A stretch of DNA of 64,000 bases from Pelagibacterium sp. 26DY04 (GTDB lineage: Bacteria > Pseudomonadota > Alphaproteobacteria > Rhizobiales > Devosiaceae). Below are positions 33,771-41,942 of this stretch, one piece after another. Location: the NCBI RefSeq assembly GCF_031202305.1, contig NZ_CP101731.1:3038001-3102000 (forward strand), written 5' to 3'. A program made the translations under genes and the position numbers. Under the pieces are notes generated by a model, which did no database searches, had not been told where the DNA came from, and saw only the letters and a list, made by a program, of their open reading frames with translations. The first letter of the stretch is position 1, and each line of letters begins with the position of its first letter.

Positions 33771-33882
33771 ATCAAAATTGGGTAGAGCCCCTTTTGGGCA
33801 ATACCTCGAACGGCGTGGTGTGCCCGCGCCTTGGGGGAAGTGTGACGGCACCCCGCGCTCCTTTTGACCGAGGAGGCCAGGT

Positions 33883-34674
33883 ATGCCTGTGTACCCCGAA
33901 CAAGCCTATGCACATGCCAGCGACGCCGATATCGCCGTCCGCCCCATCACGCCCGGCGATGTCTTTGATGCCCTTGGCAAAGGGACGGCCGACTTCTGGC
34001 GCCATCCTTCGCACTATCTCTTTATTGCTCTTATCTACCCGCTCGTCGGCATCGCACTGGCGGTCTGGAGCGCTGGCGGGGCGACCTTTGCCCTGCTCTA
34101 CCCTTTGGCTGCCGGCTTTGCCCTGATCGGGCCGGTCGCGGCTCTGGGGCTTTACGAATTGAGCCGCCGCCGCGAACGCGGCGAGGACGACGACCCCCGC
34201 CATGCCCTGGCGGTGCTGCACCACCCCGCCATCGGCTCGATGACTGCGGTCGGGTTGCTGCTCGCCGTTCTCTTCATTCTTTGGATAACGGCCGCCGGAG
34301 CCATTTACGAGGCCCACTTCGCCATCGACCCGCCCACCACCCTCATGGGGTTGATCACCGAAACGCTGACCACGGCCCAGGGATGGAGCCTGTTGTTCTG
34401 GGGCAATCTGGTTGGCTTGATTTTCGCCCTCGTGGTTCTGGCCACCACGGTCATCGCCTTCCCCCTGCTCGTCGACAAGGGCGGAAGTCCAGGGCGCGCC
34501 ATCGGCACCTCCCTGCGCGCCTTCGGCAAAAACCCTGTTCCCATTCTCCTCTGGGGCGCGGTCGTCGCATTGATCCTGCTGATTGCCTCGATCCCGCTCT
34601 TTGTGGGACTGGCGATCGCCCTGCCCATCCTCGGGCACGCCACCTGGCACCTTTACCGCAAGCTGGTGCCTTGA
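33883..34674 (+). CDS. DUF2189 integral membrane protein
   Basis: A protein of 263 residues with about six membrane helices ('YLFIALIYPLVGIALAVWS', 'LYPLAAGFALIGPVAALGLY', 'VGLLLAVLFILWITAAGAIY' and further). The N-terminal 'RPITPGDVFDALGKGTADFW' and the conserved 'GPVAALGLYELSRRRERGE' are typical of DUF2189, a family of unknown function common in alphaproteobacteria. No catalytic motif is visible. The start ATG follows GAGGCCAGGT. It ends before a strong terminator and the convergent ctrA gene. Confidence 0.8.
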   Translation: MPVYPEQAYAHASDADIAVRPITPGDVFDALGKGTADFWRHPSHYLFIALIYPLVGIALAVWSAGGATFALLYPLAAGFALIGPVAALGLYELSRRRERGEDDDPRHALAVLHHPAIGSMTAVGLLLAVLFILWITAAGAIYEAHFAIDPPTTLMGLITETLTTAQGWSLLFWGNLVGLIFALVVLATTVIAFPLLVDKGGSPGRAIGTSLRAFGKNPVPILLWGAVVALILLIASIPLFVGLAIALPILGHATWHLYRKLVP

Positions 34675-34680
34675 AATAAG

Positions 34681-34716
34681 AAAGGTCCCGCGCGGGGATT
34701 GTCGCGCGGGACCTTG
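34681..34716. terminator. Terminator between DUF2189 gene and ctrA
   Basis: GGTCCCGCGC (34684-34693) and GCGCGGGACC (34704-34713) form a perfect 10-bp stem with a 10-base loop, with AAA before and TT after. It lies between two convergent genes and could serve both. Confidence 0.85.
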
Positions 34717-34739
34717 CAAAACTCTGGCTAAAGCGCCGA

Positions 34740-35441
34740 TCAGGCGCTTTCGGCCATCTCGGTTTCGTCGGGCTCGCGCAGCACATAGCCGCGGCCCCAG
34801 ACGGTTTCGATGTAGTTCTTGCCGGCCGTGGCCACCGAGAGCTTCTTGCGCAGCTTGCAGATGAACACGTCGATGATCTTGAGTTCCGGCTCGTCCATCC
34901 CACCATAGAGATGGTTGAGGAACATTTCCTTGGTGAGTGTCGTGCCCTTGCGCAGCGAGAGCAGCTCGAGCATCTGGTATTCCTTGCCCGTCAGATGCAC
35001 GCGCTGGCCACCCACCTCGACCGTCTTGGTGTCGAGGTTGACCGATAGATCGCCGGTGTTGATGACCGACTGGGCGTGCCCCTTGGAGCGCCGCACGATG
35101 GCGTGGATGCGGGCGACCAACTCGTCCTTGTGGAACGGCTTGGTCATGTAGTCGTCGGCCCCGAAGCCGAGCCCGCGCACCTTGTCCTCGATGCCGGCGA
35201 GGCCGGACAGGATCAGGATCGGGGTCTGAACCTTCGCAACGCGCAGCGTGCGCAGCACTTCATACCCGCTCATGTCCGGCAGATTGAGGTCAAGCAAAAT
35301 GATGTCGTAATCATAGAGCTTGCCCAGATCGACACCTTCCTCACCGAGGTCGGTGGTGTACACATTGAAACTCTCGGATTTGAGCATCAACTCGATGCTC
35401 TGCGCTGTCGCGCTGTCGTCCTCTATCAAGAGCACACGCAT
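34740..35441 (-). CDS. ctrA: Cell cycle response regulator CtrA
   Basis: A protein of 233 residues from the ATG at 35441, which has AAGGGG 8 bases before it. The receiver domain has the acidic pair in '[13 protein letters not shown]', Asp51 in '[20 protein letters not shown]', and Lys in '[12 protein letters not shown]'. The OmpR-type winged helix contains '[18 protein letters not shown]', '[16 protein letters not shown]' and '[13 protein letters not shown]', near identical to known CtrA. CtrA activates flagellar, pilus and division genes and blocks replication origins. It ends in Ser-Ala and not the Ala-Ala used by Caulobacter CtrA for ClpXP degradation. It is divergent from fliI across 396 bases. 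Confidence 0.96.
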   Translation of the reverse strand: MRVLLIEDDSATAQSIELMLKSESFNVYTTDLGEEGVDLGKLYDYDIILLDLNLPDMSGYEVLRTLRVAKVQTPILILSGLAGIEDKVRGLGFGADDYMTKPFHKDELVARIHAIVRRSKGHAQSVINTGDLSVNLDTKTVEVGGQRVHLTGKEYQMLELLSLRKGTTLTKEMFLNHLYGGMDEPELKIIDVFICKLRKKLSVATAGKNYIETVWGRGYVLREPDETEMAESA

Positions 35442-35837
35442 GCCAATCCCCTTATCCAACACATCCCTTGCTGGGACCGAGCCCGGATCGATCCGCGACC
35501 CTTAACCAAACCCTACTGGGTACGATTCGAACCTACCGGTAATTAGTTAACAAAGTTTAATTCAGTCGGGCAATATGCGAGCTTCATTAACTGAATAAGG
35601 TGTTAATGCATTGAAATATAAGGATAAATCGGCAGAACTTTTCTTAATGCACAACGTTAAGAAAGCCCTTCAAGCGACTCTTGGGACTCACTGAAACAAA
35701 GCTATGGGGGAAAAGAGCGCACGCGCAAGGGCGCGGCGAAAAATTTTGCTCAACTTCTGGCAATATCGCCATAACCTTAAGGATGAGTTACCAATGTGGC
35801 GCAACAGAGGTGCGAATCGCTTCCTTAAGGGCCCCGT
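35442..35837. promoter_or_regulatory. Shared ctrA-fliI upstream region with GANTC sites and TTAA repeats
   Basis: About 396 bases, much more AT-rich than the genes around it. It has GATTC at 35524-35528, GACTC at 35676-35680 and 35685-35689, and GAATC at 35814-35818, all possible CcrM methylation sites. TTAA half-sites are frequent. On the minus strand TTAACACCTTATTCA (35606-35592) is a near CtrA box, and TTAA-N6-TTAA lies around 35547-35561. TTCTTAA (35641-35647) and TTAAGAA (35657-35663) are a perfect inverted repeat with a 9-base gap. Autoregulation of ctrA and CcrM/GcrA timing are inferred from Caulobacter. Confidence 0.65.
35777..35791 (+). promoter_or_regulatory. Candidate CtrA box upstream of fliI
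   Basis: TTAA-GGATGAG-TTAC, followed by C, differs from TTAA-N7-TTAA at one base. It lies 46 bases before the fliI GTG, close enough to overlap a -35 element. Binding is inferred. Confidence 0.55.
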
Positions 35838-37166
35838 GTGCAGTCGTTGATTTCAGACATCGAGGCGATCGACGAGATCGAGGTGTTCGGCCGCGTCAGG
35901 GCCGTGCAGGGCCTTTTGATCGAGGTGGTCGGCCCGGTGCGCGAATTGCGCGTGGGCGGACGCGTTTCGATCGAGACGCCCAACGGCCCCGACCTCGCCT
36001 GCGAGATCATCGGCTTCCGCGACGGTCACGCGCTCTGCCTGCCCTTCGGCCCGGTGGAAGGCGTGCGCCTCGGCTGTAAGGCGGTCTTTGCCGGCCATGA
36101 CGGCGCCGTCTATCCCGACGATAGCTGGCTCGGCCGCGTCATCAACGCCGAAGCCCAGGCCATCGATGGCGGCGCCCCGCTGTTGCGCGGCCCCACGCCA
36201 TACGGGCTGCGCAACCTCCCCCTTCCCGCCCATGCCCGCGGCCGCGTCGGCGACCCCATCGATCTGGGCGTGCGGTGTTTGAACACCTTCACCACCTGCT
36301 GCGACGGCCAGCGCATGGGCATTTTCGCCGGCTCGGGCGTGGGCAAGTCGGTGCTCATGTCCATGCTCGCCCGCAACACCGATGTGGATGTCTCCATCAT
36401 CGGCCTGATCGGCGAGCGCGGGCGCGAGGTGCAGGAATTCATCACCGAGCAGCTCGGCGAAGAGGGCATGAAGAAGGCCATCGTCATCGTCGCCACCTCC
36501 GACGAATCCGCGCTGATGCGCCGTCAGGCGGCATATCTCACCCTCACCCTTGCCGAATATTACCGCGATCAGGGCAAGCGCGTCCTCGCCATGATGGATA
36601 GCCTCACCCGCTTTGCCATGGCCCAGCGCGAGATCGGGCTGGCCACCGGCGAGCCGCCCACCGCCAAGGGTTATCCGCCCACGGTCTTCACCGAACTGCC
36701 GCGCCTCTTGGAACGGGCCGGTCCGGGCCTGGTCAACTCCGGCTCCGTTACCGGTCTATTTACCGTTTTGGTGGAAGGTGATGATCACAATGAGCCCATT
36801 GCGGACGCCGTACGCGGCATTCTCGATGGTCACATCGTCATGGAGCGATCCATTGCCGAGCGGGGACGCTATCCGGCCGTCAATGTGCTTCGATCCGTGT
36901 CGCGCACCATGCCTGGCTGCGTGCCGGAGGATTTCCGGCCCACACTGAGCAGGGCGCGCGAGTTGATGTCGGTTTTCGCCGACATGGAGGAACTGATCCG
37001 GCTAGGGGCTTACCGGAAAGGATCGGATCCCAAGGTTGACCGCGCCATCGCGCTCAACCCGGCGCTGGAGGCGTTTTTGAGCCAGCGTTCGGATGAGCGC
37101 ACCACTATCGCCGACGGCTACAATCTGCTGGCGACGATTTTGGAAACAGGCGGCGCGGACGGCTAG
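35838..37166 (+). CDS. fliI: Flagellar export ATPase FliI
   Basis: A protein of 442 residues starting at the GTG at 35838, with AAGGGCC before it. FliI hydrolyses ATP to help unfold and deliver flagellar substrates to the FlhA/FlhB gate. The N-terminal beta-barrel holds '[20 protein letters not shown]'. The catalytic domain has Walker A '[16 protein letters not shown]', the family signature '[17 protein letters not shown]' and Walker B near '[18 protein letters not shown]'. The length and order match FliI and not F1-beta. It heads fliI-fliJ, divergent from ctrA. Confidence 0.95.
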   Translation: MQSLISDIEAIDEIEVFGRVRAVQGLLIEVVGPVRELRVGGRVSIETPNGPDLACEIIGFRDGHALCLPFGPVEGVRLGCKAVFAGHDGAVYPDDSWLGRVINAEAQAIDGGAPLLRGPTPYGLRNLPLPAHARGRVGDPIDLGVRCLNTFTTCCDGQRMGIFAGSGVGKSVLMSMLARNTDVDVSIIGLIGERGREVQEFITEQLGEEGMKKAIVIVATSDESALMRRQAAYLTLTLAEYYRDQGKRVLAMMDSLTRFAMAQREIGLATGEPPTAKGYPPTVFTELPRLLERAGPGLVNSGSVTGLFTVLVEGDDHNEPIADAVRGILDGHIVMERSIAERGRYPAVNVLRSVSRTMPGCVPEDFRPTLSRARELMSVFADMEELIRLGAYRKGSDPKVDRAIALNPALEAFLSQRSDERTTIADGYNLLATILETGGADG

Positions 37167-37195
37167 GTTGGCTTGATGAGTAAGGAGTGCAAGTC

Positions 37196-37606
37196 ATGAA
37201 GTCCAAGAGCGCGAGCCTGATCCGGTTGAAGAAGTTTCAGGTCGACGAAAAGCGCCGCCAGGTTCTCCAGATCGAGACCATGATCGCCGATTTCGAGCGC
37301 ATGGCCGCCGAGCTCGACCAGCAGATCGAGATTGAGCACAAAAAGACCGGCATCTCCGACGTCGCGCACTTCGCCTATTCCACCTTCGCCAAGGCCGCCA
37401 TCACCCGCCGCGACAATCTTCTGATCTCCGCCGGCGACATGAAGGGCAAGCTCGAAGCCGCCCAGGACGAACTCGCCGAAGCCATCGAGGATCTCAAGAA
37501 GGTCGAACTGCTCGACGCGCGCGAACACCAGCGGGAAAAAGACGAGCAGGCCAAACGCGAACAGGCCGAATTCGACGAGATCGGCCGCCTGCGCTACCGG
37601 CGCTGA
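37196..37606 (+). CDS. fliJ: Flagellar export chaperone/stalk protein FliJ
   Basis: A protein of 136 residues starting at the ATG at 37196 (TAAGGAG nine bases before it; the earlier in-frame start at 37187 overlaps that site). FliJ is a two-helix coiled coil that fits the FliI hexamer like the gamma stalk of F1 and contacts FlhA. The sequence is nearly all helical and highly charged: 'IRLKKFQVDEKRRQVLQIE', 'RMAAELDQQIEIEHKKTG', 'REHQREKDEQAKREQAEF'. It follows fliI by 29 bases and resembles FliJ in length and pattern. A YjbR-type gene follows 14 bases later. Confidence 0.88.
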   Translation: MKSKSASLIRLKKFQVDEKRRQVLQIETMIADFERMAAELDQQIEIEHKKTGISDVAHFAYSTFAKAAITRRDNLLISAGDMKGKLEAAQDELAEAIEDLKKVELLDAREHQREKDEQAKREQAEFDEIGRLRYRR

Positions 37607-37620
37607 CCGCTGGCACGGCG

Positions 37621-37956
37621 ATGACCTGGGAAGAGCTCGTCGCCATCGCCCTCTCCTTCCCCGGCGTGGTCGAATCCACCAGCTACGGCACCCCCGCCAT
37701 CAAGCTCGGCACCAAATTCCTCCTCCGCCTGCGCGAGCCCGGCATCATCGCCGTTCAGCGTCCCAGCATGGACGAGCGCGACATGCTCCTCGAGGTCGAG
37801 CCCGATCTGTTCTTCATCACCGACCACTATCGCGATTACCCTTACGTCCTCGTCCGGCTCGACAACCTCGCCCCCGATCACTTCCGGTCGTTGTTTGAAA
37901 CGATTTGGCGCGAAAAGGCGACAAAGACGCAGCTCGCCGCCTATAAATCCCAATAG
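37621..37956 (+). CDS. MmcQ/YjbR-family DNA-binding-like protein
   Basis: A protein of 111 residues with a CyaY-like alpha/beta fold typical of MmcQ/YjbR: 'LVAIALSFPGVVESTSYGTP', 'IKLGTKFLLRLREPGIIAV', 'FFITDHYRDYPYVLVRL', then 'DHFRSLFETIWREKA'. Members are small cytoplasmic proteins; some are called DNA-binding by fold similarity but no function is settled. It lies 14 bases after fliJ, so it may be co-transcribed with the flagellar pair, though its family has no known flagellar role. Confidence 0.85.
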   Translation: MTWEELVAIALSFPGVVESTSYGTPAIKLGTKFLLRLREPGIIAVQRPSMDERDMLLEVEPDLFFITDHYRDYPYVLVRLDNLAPDHFRSLFETIWREKATKTQLAAYKSQ

Positions 37957-38053
37957 CGTGAGAATGCCACCACCAAATCCGGCTTGACGAGCGCAATAAC
38001 TTTCTATTCCCTCACCCGCCAACGAACCCTACGCGAGCGAGGGGAAGGCCCGC

Positions 38054-39433
38054 ATGTTCGTCTCGGTTTTCGATGTCTTCAAAGTCAGCGTCGGTCCGTC
38101 ATCCTCCCATACCATGGGCCCGATGCTGGCTGCGGCGCGGTTTCTCGACCGCGTTCGCGATTTGCCGCCCCGCGAGGGCACCCGGCTCCAGATCACGCTT
38201 TATGGCTCCCTCGCCTTCACCGGCGTCGGCCACGGCACAAATGCCGCCGTCCTCGCCGGCTGCCTGGGTTTTGCGCCCGACATCTATGACCGGGCAAAAG
38301 CCGACGCGGCGCTTTCCGACCTCGCCTCGCGCAAGACGATCTCCCCCGCCCCCGGCTGGACCATCGCGCTCGATCCCGACGCCGACCTGATCGTCGACCG
38401 CAAGACGCGGCTCGACGCTCACCCCAACGGCATGCGCTTCGCCCTTCTGGATGCGGACGGTAAAACCATCGTCGCGGAAACCTATTTCTCGATTGGTGGC
38501 GGCTTCGTCAAAACCCTGGCCGAAATCGAATCCGGCGACCTCCCTGCCACCCCCGCCGACGATGTCCCCTTCCCCTTTGCCAGCGCCGCCGAAATGCTGG
38601 AAATGGGCGAGACGTCAGGCCTTTCCATCGCCGAGATGAAGCGCCGCAACGAATGCGCCCGGCTTGATGGCGAAGCCTTCTCCCACCGTCTGATGCACAT
38701 CTGGGATGTGATGGATTCCTGCATCACCCGCGGGCTCGAAGCCACGGGCGAACTTCCCGGCGGGCTCAAGGTTAAGCGGCGTGCCCGCGCCATTTTCGAA
38801 AACCTCTCGCGCCGCATCGGGGCCAATGACGTGCCGCTGCATTCGGCCATCGATTGGCTCTCGGCCTATGCGATGGCGGTCAACGAGGAAAACGCCGCCG
38901 GCGGTCAGGTCGTCACCGCTCCCACCAACGGTGCCGCCGGCGTCTTCCCAGCCGTCCTGCGCTATTATCTTTCCCACGTCCCCGGCGCGAGCCGCGACAA
39001 GATCCCCGATATGCTGCTCACCGGCGCCGCGATCGGTGGGCTGATCAAATACAACGCGTCGATTTCCGGCGCCGAGGCGGGATGCCAGGCCGAAGTGGGC
39101 TCGGCCTCCGCCATGGCGGCCGCGGCGCTCTGCGCGGCGCTTGGCGGCACCAACGCACAGATCGAAAACGCCGCCGAAATCGCTCTCGAACACCACCTGG
39201 GGATGACCTGCGATCCGGTGAAAGGCCTAGTCCAGGTCCCCTGCATCGAACGCAACGGGCTGGGCGCGGTCAAGGCCGTCGCCGCCGCATCTCTCGCCAT
39301 GCAGGGCGATGGCAGCCATATCGTGCCGCTCGACGCCTGCATCGAGACCATGCGCCAAACCGGCCGCGACATGGACGAGCGCTATAAGGAAACTTCCCTG
39401 GGCGGCCTCAGCGTAGCGGTGCCCGATTGCTGA
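38054..39433 (+). CDS. sdaA: L-serine ammonia-lyase (L-serine dehydratase) SdaA
   Basis: A protein of 459 residues, the single-chain form. It converts L-serine to pyruvate and ammonia with a [4Fe-4S] cluster. The N-terminal beta domain starts 'VFDVFKVSVGPSSSHTMGPM', the family signature. The C-terminal alpha domain has 'APTNGAAGVFPAVLRYYLS', 'SGAEAGCQAEVGSASAMAAA' and 'LEHHLGMTCDPVKGLVQVPC', which carry the cluster Cys residues. The length is normal. The biosynthetic genes serA and serC lie 13-17 kb away in this window. It is convergent with a small membrane protein, only 3 bases apart. Confidence 0.95.
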   Translation: MFVSVFDVFKVSVGPSSSHTMGPMLAAARFLDRVRDLPPREGTRLQITLYGSLAFTGVGHGTNAAVLAGCLGFAPDIYDRAKADAALSDLASRKTISPAPGWTIALDPDADLIVDRKTRLDAHPNGMRFALLDADGKTIVAETYFSIGGGFVKTLAEIESGDLPATPADDVPFPFASAAEMLEMGETSGLSIAEMKRRNECARLDGEAFSHRLMHIWDVMDSCITRGLEATGELPGGLKVKRRARAIFENLSRRIGANDVPLHSAIDWLSAYAMAVNEENAAGGQVVTAPTNGAAGVFPAVLRYYLSHVPGASRDKIPDMLLTGAAIGGLIKYNASISGAEAGCQAEVGSASAMAAAALCAALGGTNAQIENAAEIALEHHLGMTCDPVKGLVQVPCIERNGLGAVKAVAAASLAMQGDGSHIVPLDACIETMRQTGRDMDERYKETSLGGLSVAVPDC

Positions 39434-39436
39434 GCG

Positions 39437-39787
39437 CTATTCAGCGGTAATCGCGATCTCGCGCACCATTTCGCCGGTCTCGCCGTCGAAAATGCGGATA
39501 GCCTGCGCTTCACCGGCCACATAGGTCACCGTCAGCAAGCCGTCCTGCACCTGGCTCGAAATCACCTGCGCGTCCGCCGGCAATGCGATCGATTGCAGCG
39601 CGTAGCGGTCCGATACGTCCGACCCCATGGTGACCAGGCGATAGACAACCACCAGCACAACCGCCATAAAGCCGATCAGCATGACGAGCATCGATATTGC
39701 GGCCCGCCGCCGCGCTTTCGCCATAACCGCCTCGGCCTCGGGGCTCAGCGGCTCGTCTTTGTCGAAATCGGCTTGAGGTTGGGTCAT
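39437..39787 (-). CDS. Single-pass membrane protein, function unknown
   Basis: A protein of 116 residues. Residues 1-35 are acidic to basic ('FDKDEPLSPEAEAVMAKARR'), one membrane helix spans about 37-58 (ISMLVMLIGFMAVVLVVVY), and the C-terminal ~55 residues look like a small beta domain outside ('DGLLTVTYVAGEAQAIRIFD'). I know the type as a conserved hypothetical next to rluD in Hyphomicrobiales; I cannot name it. The ATG at 39787 overlaps the rluD ATG on the other strand (CATG), and no Shine-Dalgarno is visible before it. The longer reading to 40054 is antisense to rluD and unlikely. Confidence 0.72.
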   Translation of the reverse strand: MTQPQADFDKDEPLSPEAEAVMAKARRRAAISMLVMLIGFMAVVLVVVYRLVTMGSDVSDRYALQSIALPADAQVISSQVQDGLLTVTYVAGEAQAIRIFDGETGEMVREIAITAE

Positions 39788-40796
39788 GGCAGCGGATGGG
39801 CTCCAGGGAAACAGGCATGACGCCACGGTGCTCGAAAGCGAGGCCGGGACGCGGCTCGATGCATTTCTAGCGGCCCGTTTCCCCGCCTTTTCGCGCAACC
39901 GGATCAAGGACTTGATCCAGGGAGGCGCGGTGAGCGTGGGAGGAACCACGAACGATGTGCCCAAATATCGCGTCAAGGCCGGCGAGTCCATCACCCTTGC
40001 CGCCCCCGAGCCGGACGAAGCCGAGCCCGAACCGCAAGCCATCCAATTGGCCATCCTCTATGAGGACGAGCACCTGATCGTCATCGACAAGCCCGCCGGC
40101 ATGGTCGTTCATCCCGCGCCGGGCAATGAGGATGGAACTCTGGTCAACGCCCTCATCCACCATTGCGGCCAATCCTTGCGCGGCATTGGCGGTGTCAAAC
40201 GCCCCGGCATCGTCCACCGGCTCGACAAGGACACCTCCGGCGTGATGGTGGCCGCCAAGACCGAGCAAGCCCATAATGGCCTCGCCGCCCAGTTCGCCGA
40301 TCATGGCCGGACCGGCCCATTGGAGCGGGCCTATACCGCTTTCGCGTGGGGCATCCCCAATCCGCTTGTCGGCACCGTGGAAACCCTCATCGGCCGCGAT
40401 CCGCACAACCGGCTCAAGCAATCGGTATTGGGCCGCGACGGGCGCGAGGCGATCACCCATTATCGGGTGAGCGGGCGCTTTGCCGACGAAAAATGGACCG
40501 TGGCCCAGCTCACCTGCAATCTGGAGACCGGCCGCACCCACCAGATCCGCGTGCACATGGCCCATATCGGGCACCCGCTGCTGGGCGACGGGCTCTATGG
40601 CGCCGGTTTTGCAACAAAGATTAATCGGGTGCCCAAACCCATCCAACAGGCCATCAAAGCCCTGAATCGGCAGGCTCTCCATGCAAGCGTGCTCGGTTTC
40701 GCCCATCCGGCGACCGGCGAAACGCTGCACTTTGAGAGCCCGCTGCCGCCCGATCTCGCAAATCTCGCAACCGCCCTTGCCTCTTACACATTGTAG
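39786..40796 (+). CDS. rluD: Ribosomal large subunit pseudouridine synthase, RluD/RluA family
   Basis: A protein of 336 residues. It converts uridines to pseudouridine in 23S rRNA, by family analogy in helix 69. The N-terminal S4 domain is present ('GTRLDAFLAARFPAFSRNRIKDLIQGG' region). The catalytic motif is 'IVHRLDKDTSGVMVAAKT', with the nucleophile Asp in HRLDKDTSG. Further family marks are 'LIVIDKPAGMVVHPAPGN' and 'ETGRTHQIRVHMAHIGHPLL'. GAGG lies about eight bases before the ATG. It ends 180 bases ahead of rpoH, the usual alphaproteobacterial neighbour. Confidence 0.93.
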   Translation: MAADGLQGNRHDATVLESEAGTRLDAFLAARFPAFSRNRIKDLIQGGAVSVGGTTNDVPKYRVKAGESITLAAPEPDEAEPEPQAIQLAILYEDEHLIVIDKPAGMVVHPAPGNEDGTLVNALIHHCGQSLRGIGGVKRPGIVHRLDKDTSGVMVAAKTEQAHNGLAAQFADHGRTGPLERAYTAFAWGIPNPLVGTVETLIGRDPHNRLKQSVLGRDGREAITHYRVSGRFADEKWTVAQLTCNLETGRTHQIRVHMAHIGHPLLGDGLYGAGFATKINRVPKPIQQAIKALNRQALHASVLGFAHPATGETLHFESPLPPDLANLATALASYTL

Positions 40797-40821
40797 TCTG
40801 TGAACCCGGCGACCCATGCAT

Positions 40822-40846
40822 CCCGCGAATGGCAAAAATTCGCGGG
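40822..40846. other. Stem-loop between rluD and rpoH
   Basis: CCCGCGAAT (40822-40830) and ATTCGCGGG (40838-40846) pair perfectly over nine bases around loop GGCAAAA. There is no T-run after it, so it is not a standard terminator; it could still pause polymerase, protect the rluD mRNA end or lie in the rpoH leader. Confidence 0.6.
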
Positions 40847-40976
40847 GCGGGGGTGTAATCGCCTCATTGCGACCTATATCTACTCTCCAAATGTGTCTCG
40901 CGCGCGTGCCGGAAAGGGCGTTTCGCGAGCTCACCCGCCGGGATATCCCGGGGGTTCGATAAGAGGGGGTGCAATA

Positions 40977-41855
40977 ATGGCCCAGTCCAATCTACCTGTC
41001 CTGAGTTCAGAAAGCGGGCTCAACCGCTATCTTCAGGAAATCCGCAAGTTTCCCATGCTCGACCCTGACGAGGAATTCATGCTCGCCAAGCGGTACAAGG
41101 AGCATGCCGATCCCGAGGCGGCACAGAAACTCATCACGTCCCACCTGCGTCTGGTGGCCAAGATCGCCATGGGCTATCGCGGCTACGGCCTGCCCATTTC
41201 CGAAGTCATTTCGGAAGGCAATGTCGGCCTCATGCAGGCGGTCAAGCGCTTCGAGCCCGACAAGGGCTTCCGGCTTGCCACCTATGCCATGTGGTGGATC
41301 CGCGCTTCGATCCAGGAATACGTGTTGCGCTCGTGGTCGCTCGTCAAGATCGGCACCACCGCGGCGCAAAAGCGCCTGTTCTTCAACCTGCGCCGTTTGA
41401 AGGGTCAGATCGCCGCGCTTGAGGACGGCAATCTGCATCCCGACCAGATCAAGCAGATCGCCACGACCCTCAACGTTTCTGAAGACGATGTGGTGTCCAT
41501 GAACCAGCGCCTGACCGGCGACGCCTCCCTCAATGCGCCCATGCGCGCCGATGAAGGCTCCAGCCAATGGCAGGACTGGCTGATCGACGATGCGCCCGAC
41601 CAGGAAGAAATTCTCGGCGAAAGCCAGGAATTCGACGAACGCATGGGCCTGCTCGAAGGCGCGCTTGAAGTTCTCAACGACCGCGAGCGTGCCATCTTCA
41701 AGGCCCGTCGCCTGCAGGAAAATCCCTCGACACTCGAGGAGTTGGCCCAGGAATACGACGTCAGCCGCGAGCGTATCCGCCAGATCGAAGTGCGGGCGTT
41801 CGAGAAGGTTCAGGATGCGGTCAAGGAGGCGGCTCGGACCCAGGCTGCGCATTGA
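40977..41855 (+). CDS. rpoH: Heat-shock sigma factor RpoH (sigma-32)
   Basis: A protein of 292 residues. It directs RNA polymerase to chaperone and protease promoters. Region 2 contains 'HLRLVAKIAMGYRGYGLPIS' and 'FRLATYAMWWIRASIQEYVL'. The RpoH box follows as 'QKRLFFNLRRLKGQI', the mark that separates RpoH from other sigma-70 proteins. Region 4 ends with 'LEELAQEYDVSRERIRQIEV'. I chose the ATG at 40977 because AGAGGGGG lies just before it and the family starts at 'MAQSNLPVLSSESGLNRYL'; the frame upstream to 40800 is not conserved-looking. Confidence 0.96.
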   Translation: MAQSNLPVLSSESGLNRYLQEIRKFPMLDPDEEFMLAKRYKEHADPEAAQKLITSHLRLVAKIAMGYRGYGLPISEVISEGNVGLMQAVKRFEPDKGFRLATYAMWWIRASIQEYVLRSWSLVKIGTTAAQKRLFFNLRRLKGQIAALEDGNLHPDQIKQIATTLNVSEDDVVSMNQRLTGDASLNAPMRADEGSSQWQDWLIDDAPDQEEILGESQEFDERMGLLEGALEVLNDRERAIFKARRLQENPSTLEELAQEYDVSRERIRQIEVRAFEKVQDAVKEAARTQAAH

Positions 41856-41942
41856 CGCAGCCTCTCCGAGCCCTCATTGTGCAGCTCCCCGGAACCAACT
41901 GAAGGACAAAATCGGACCGGCTGAAAAGCCGATCCGTGCCAA

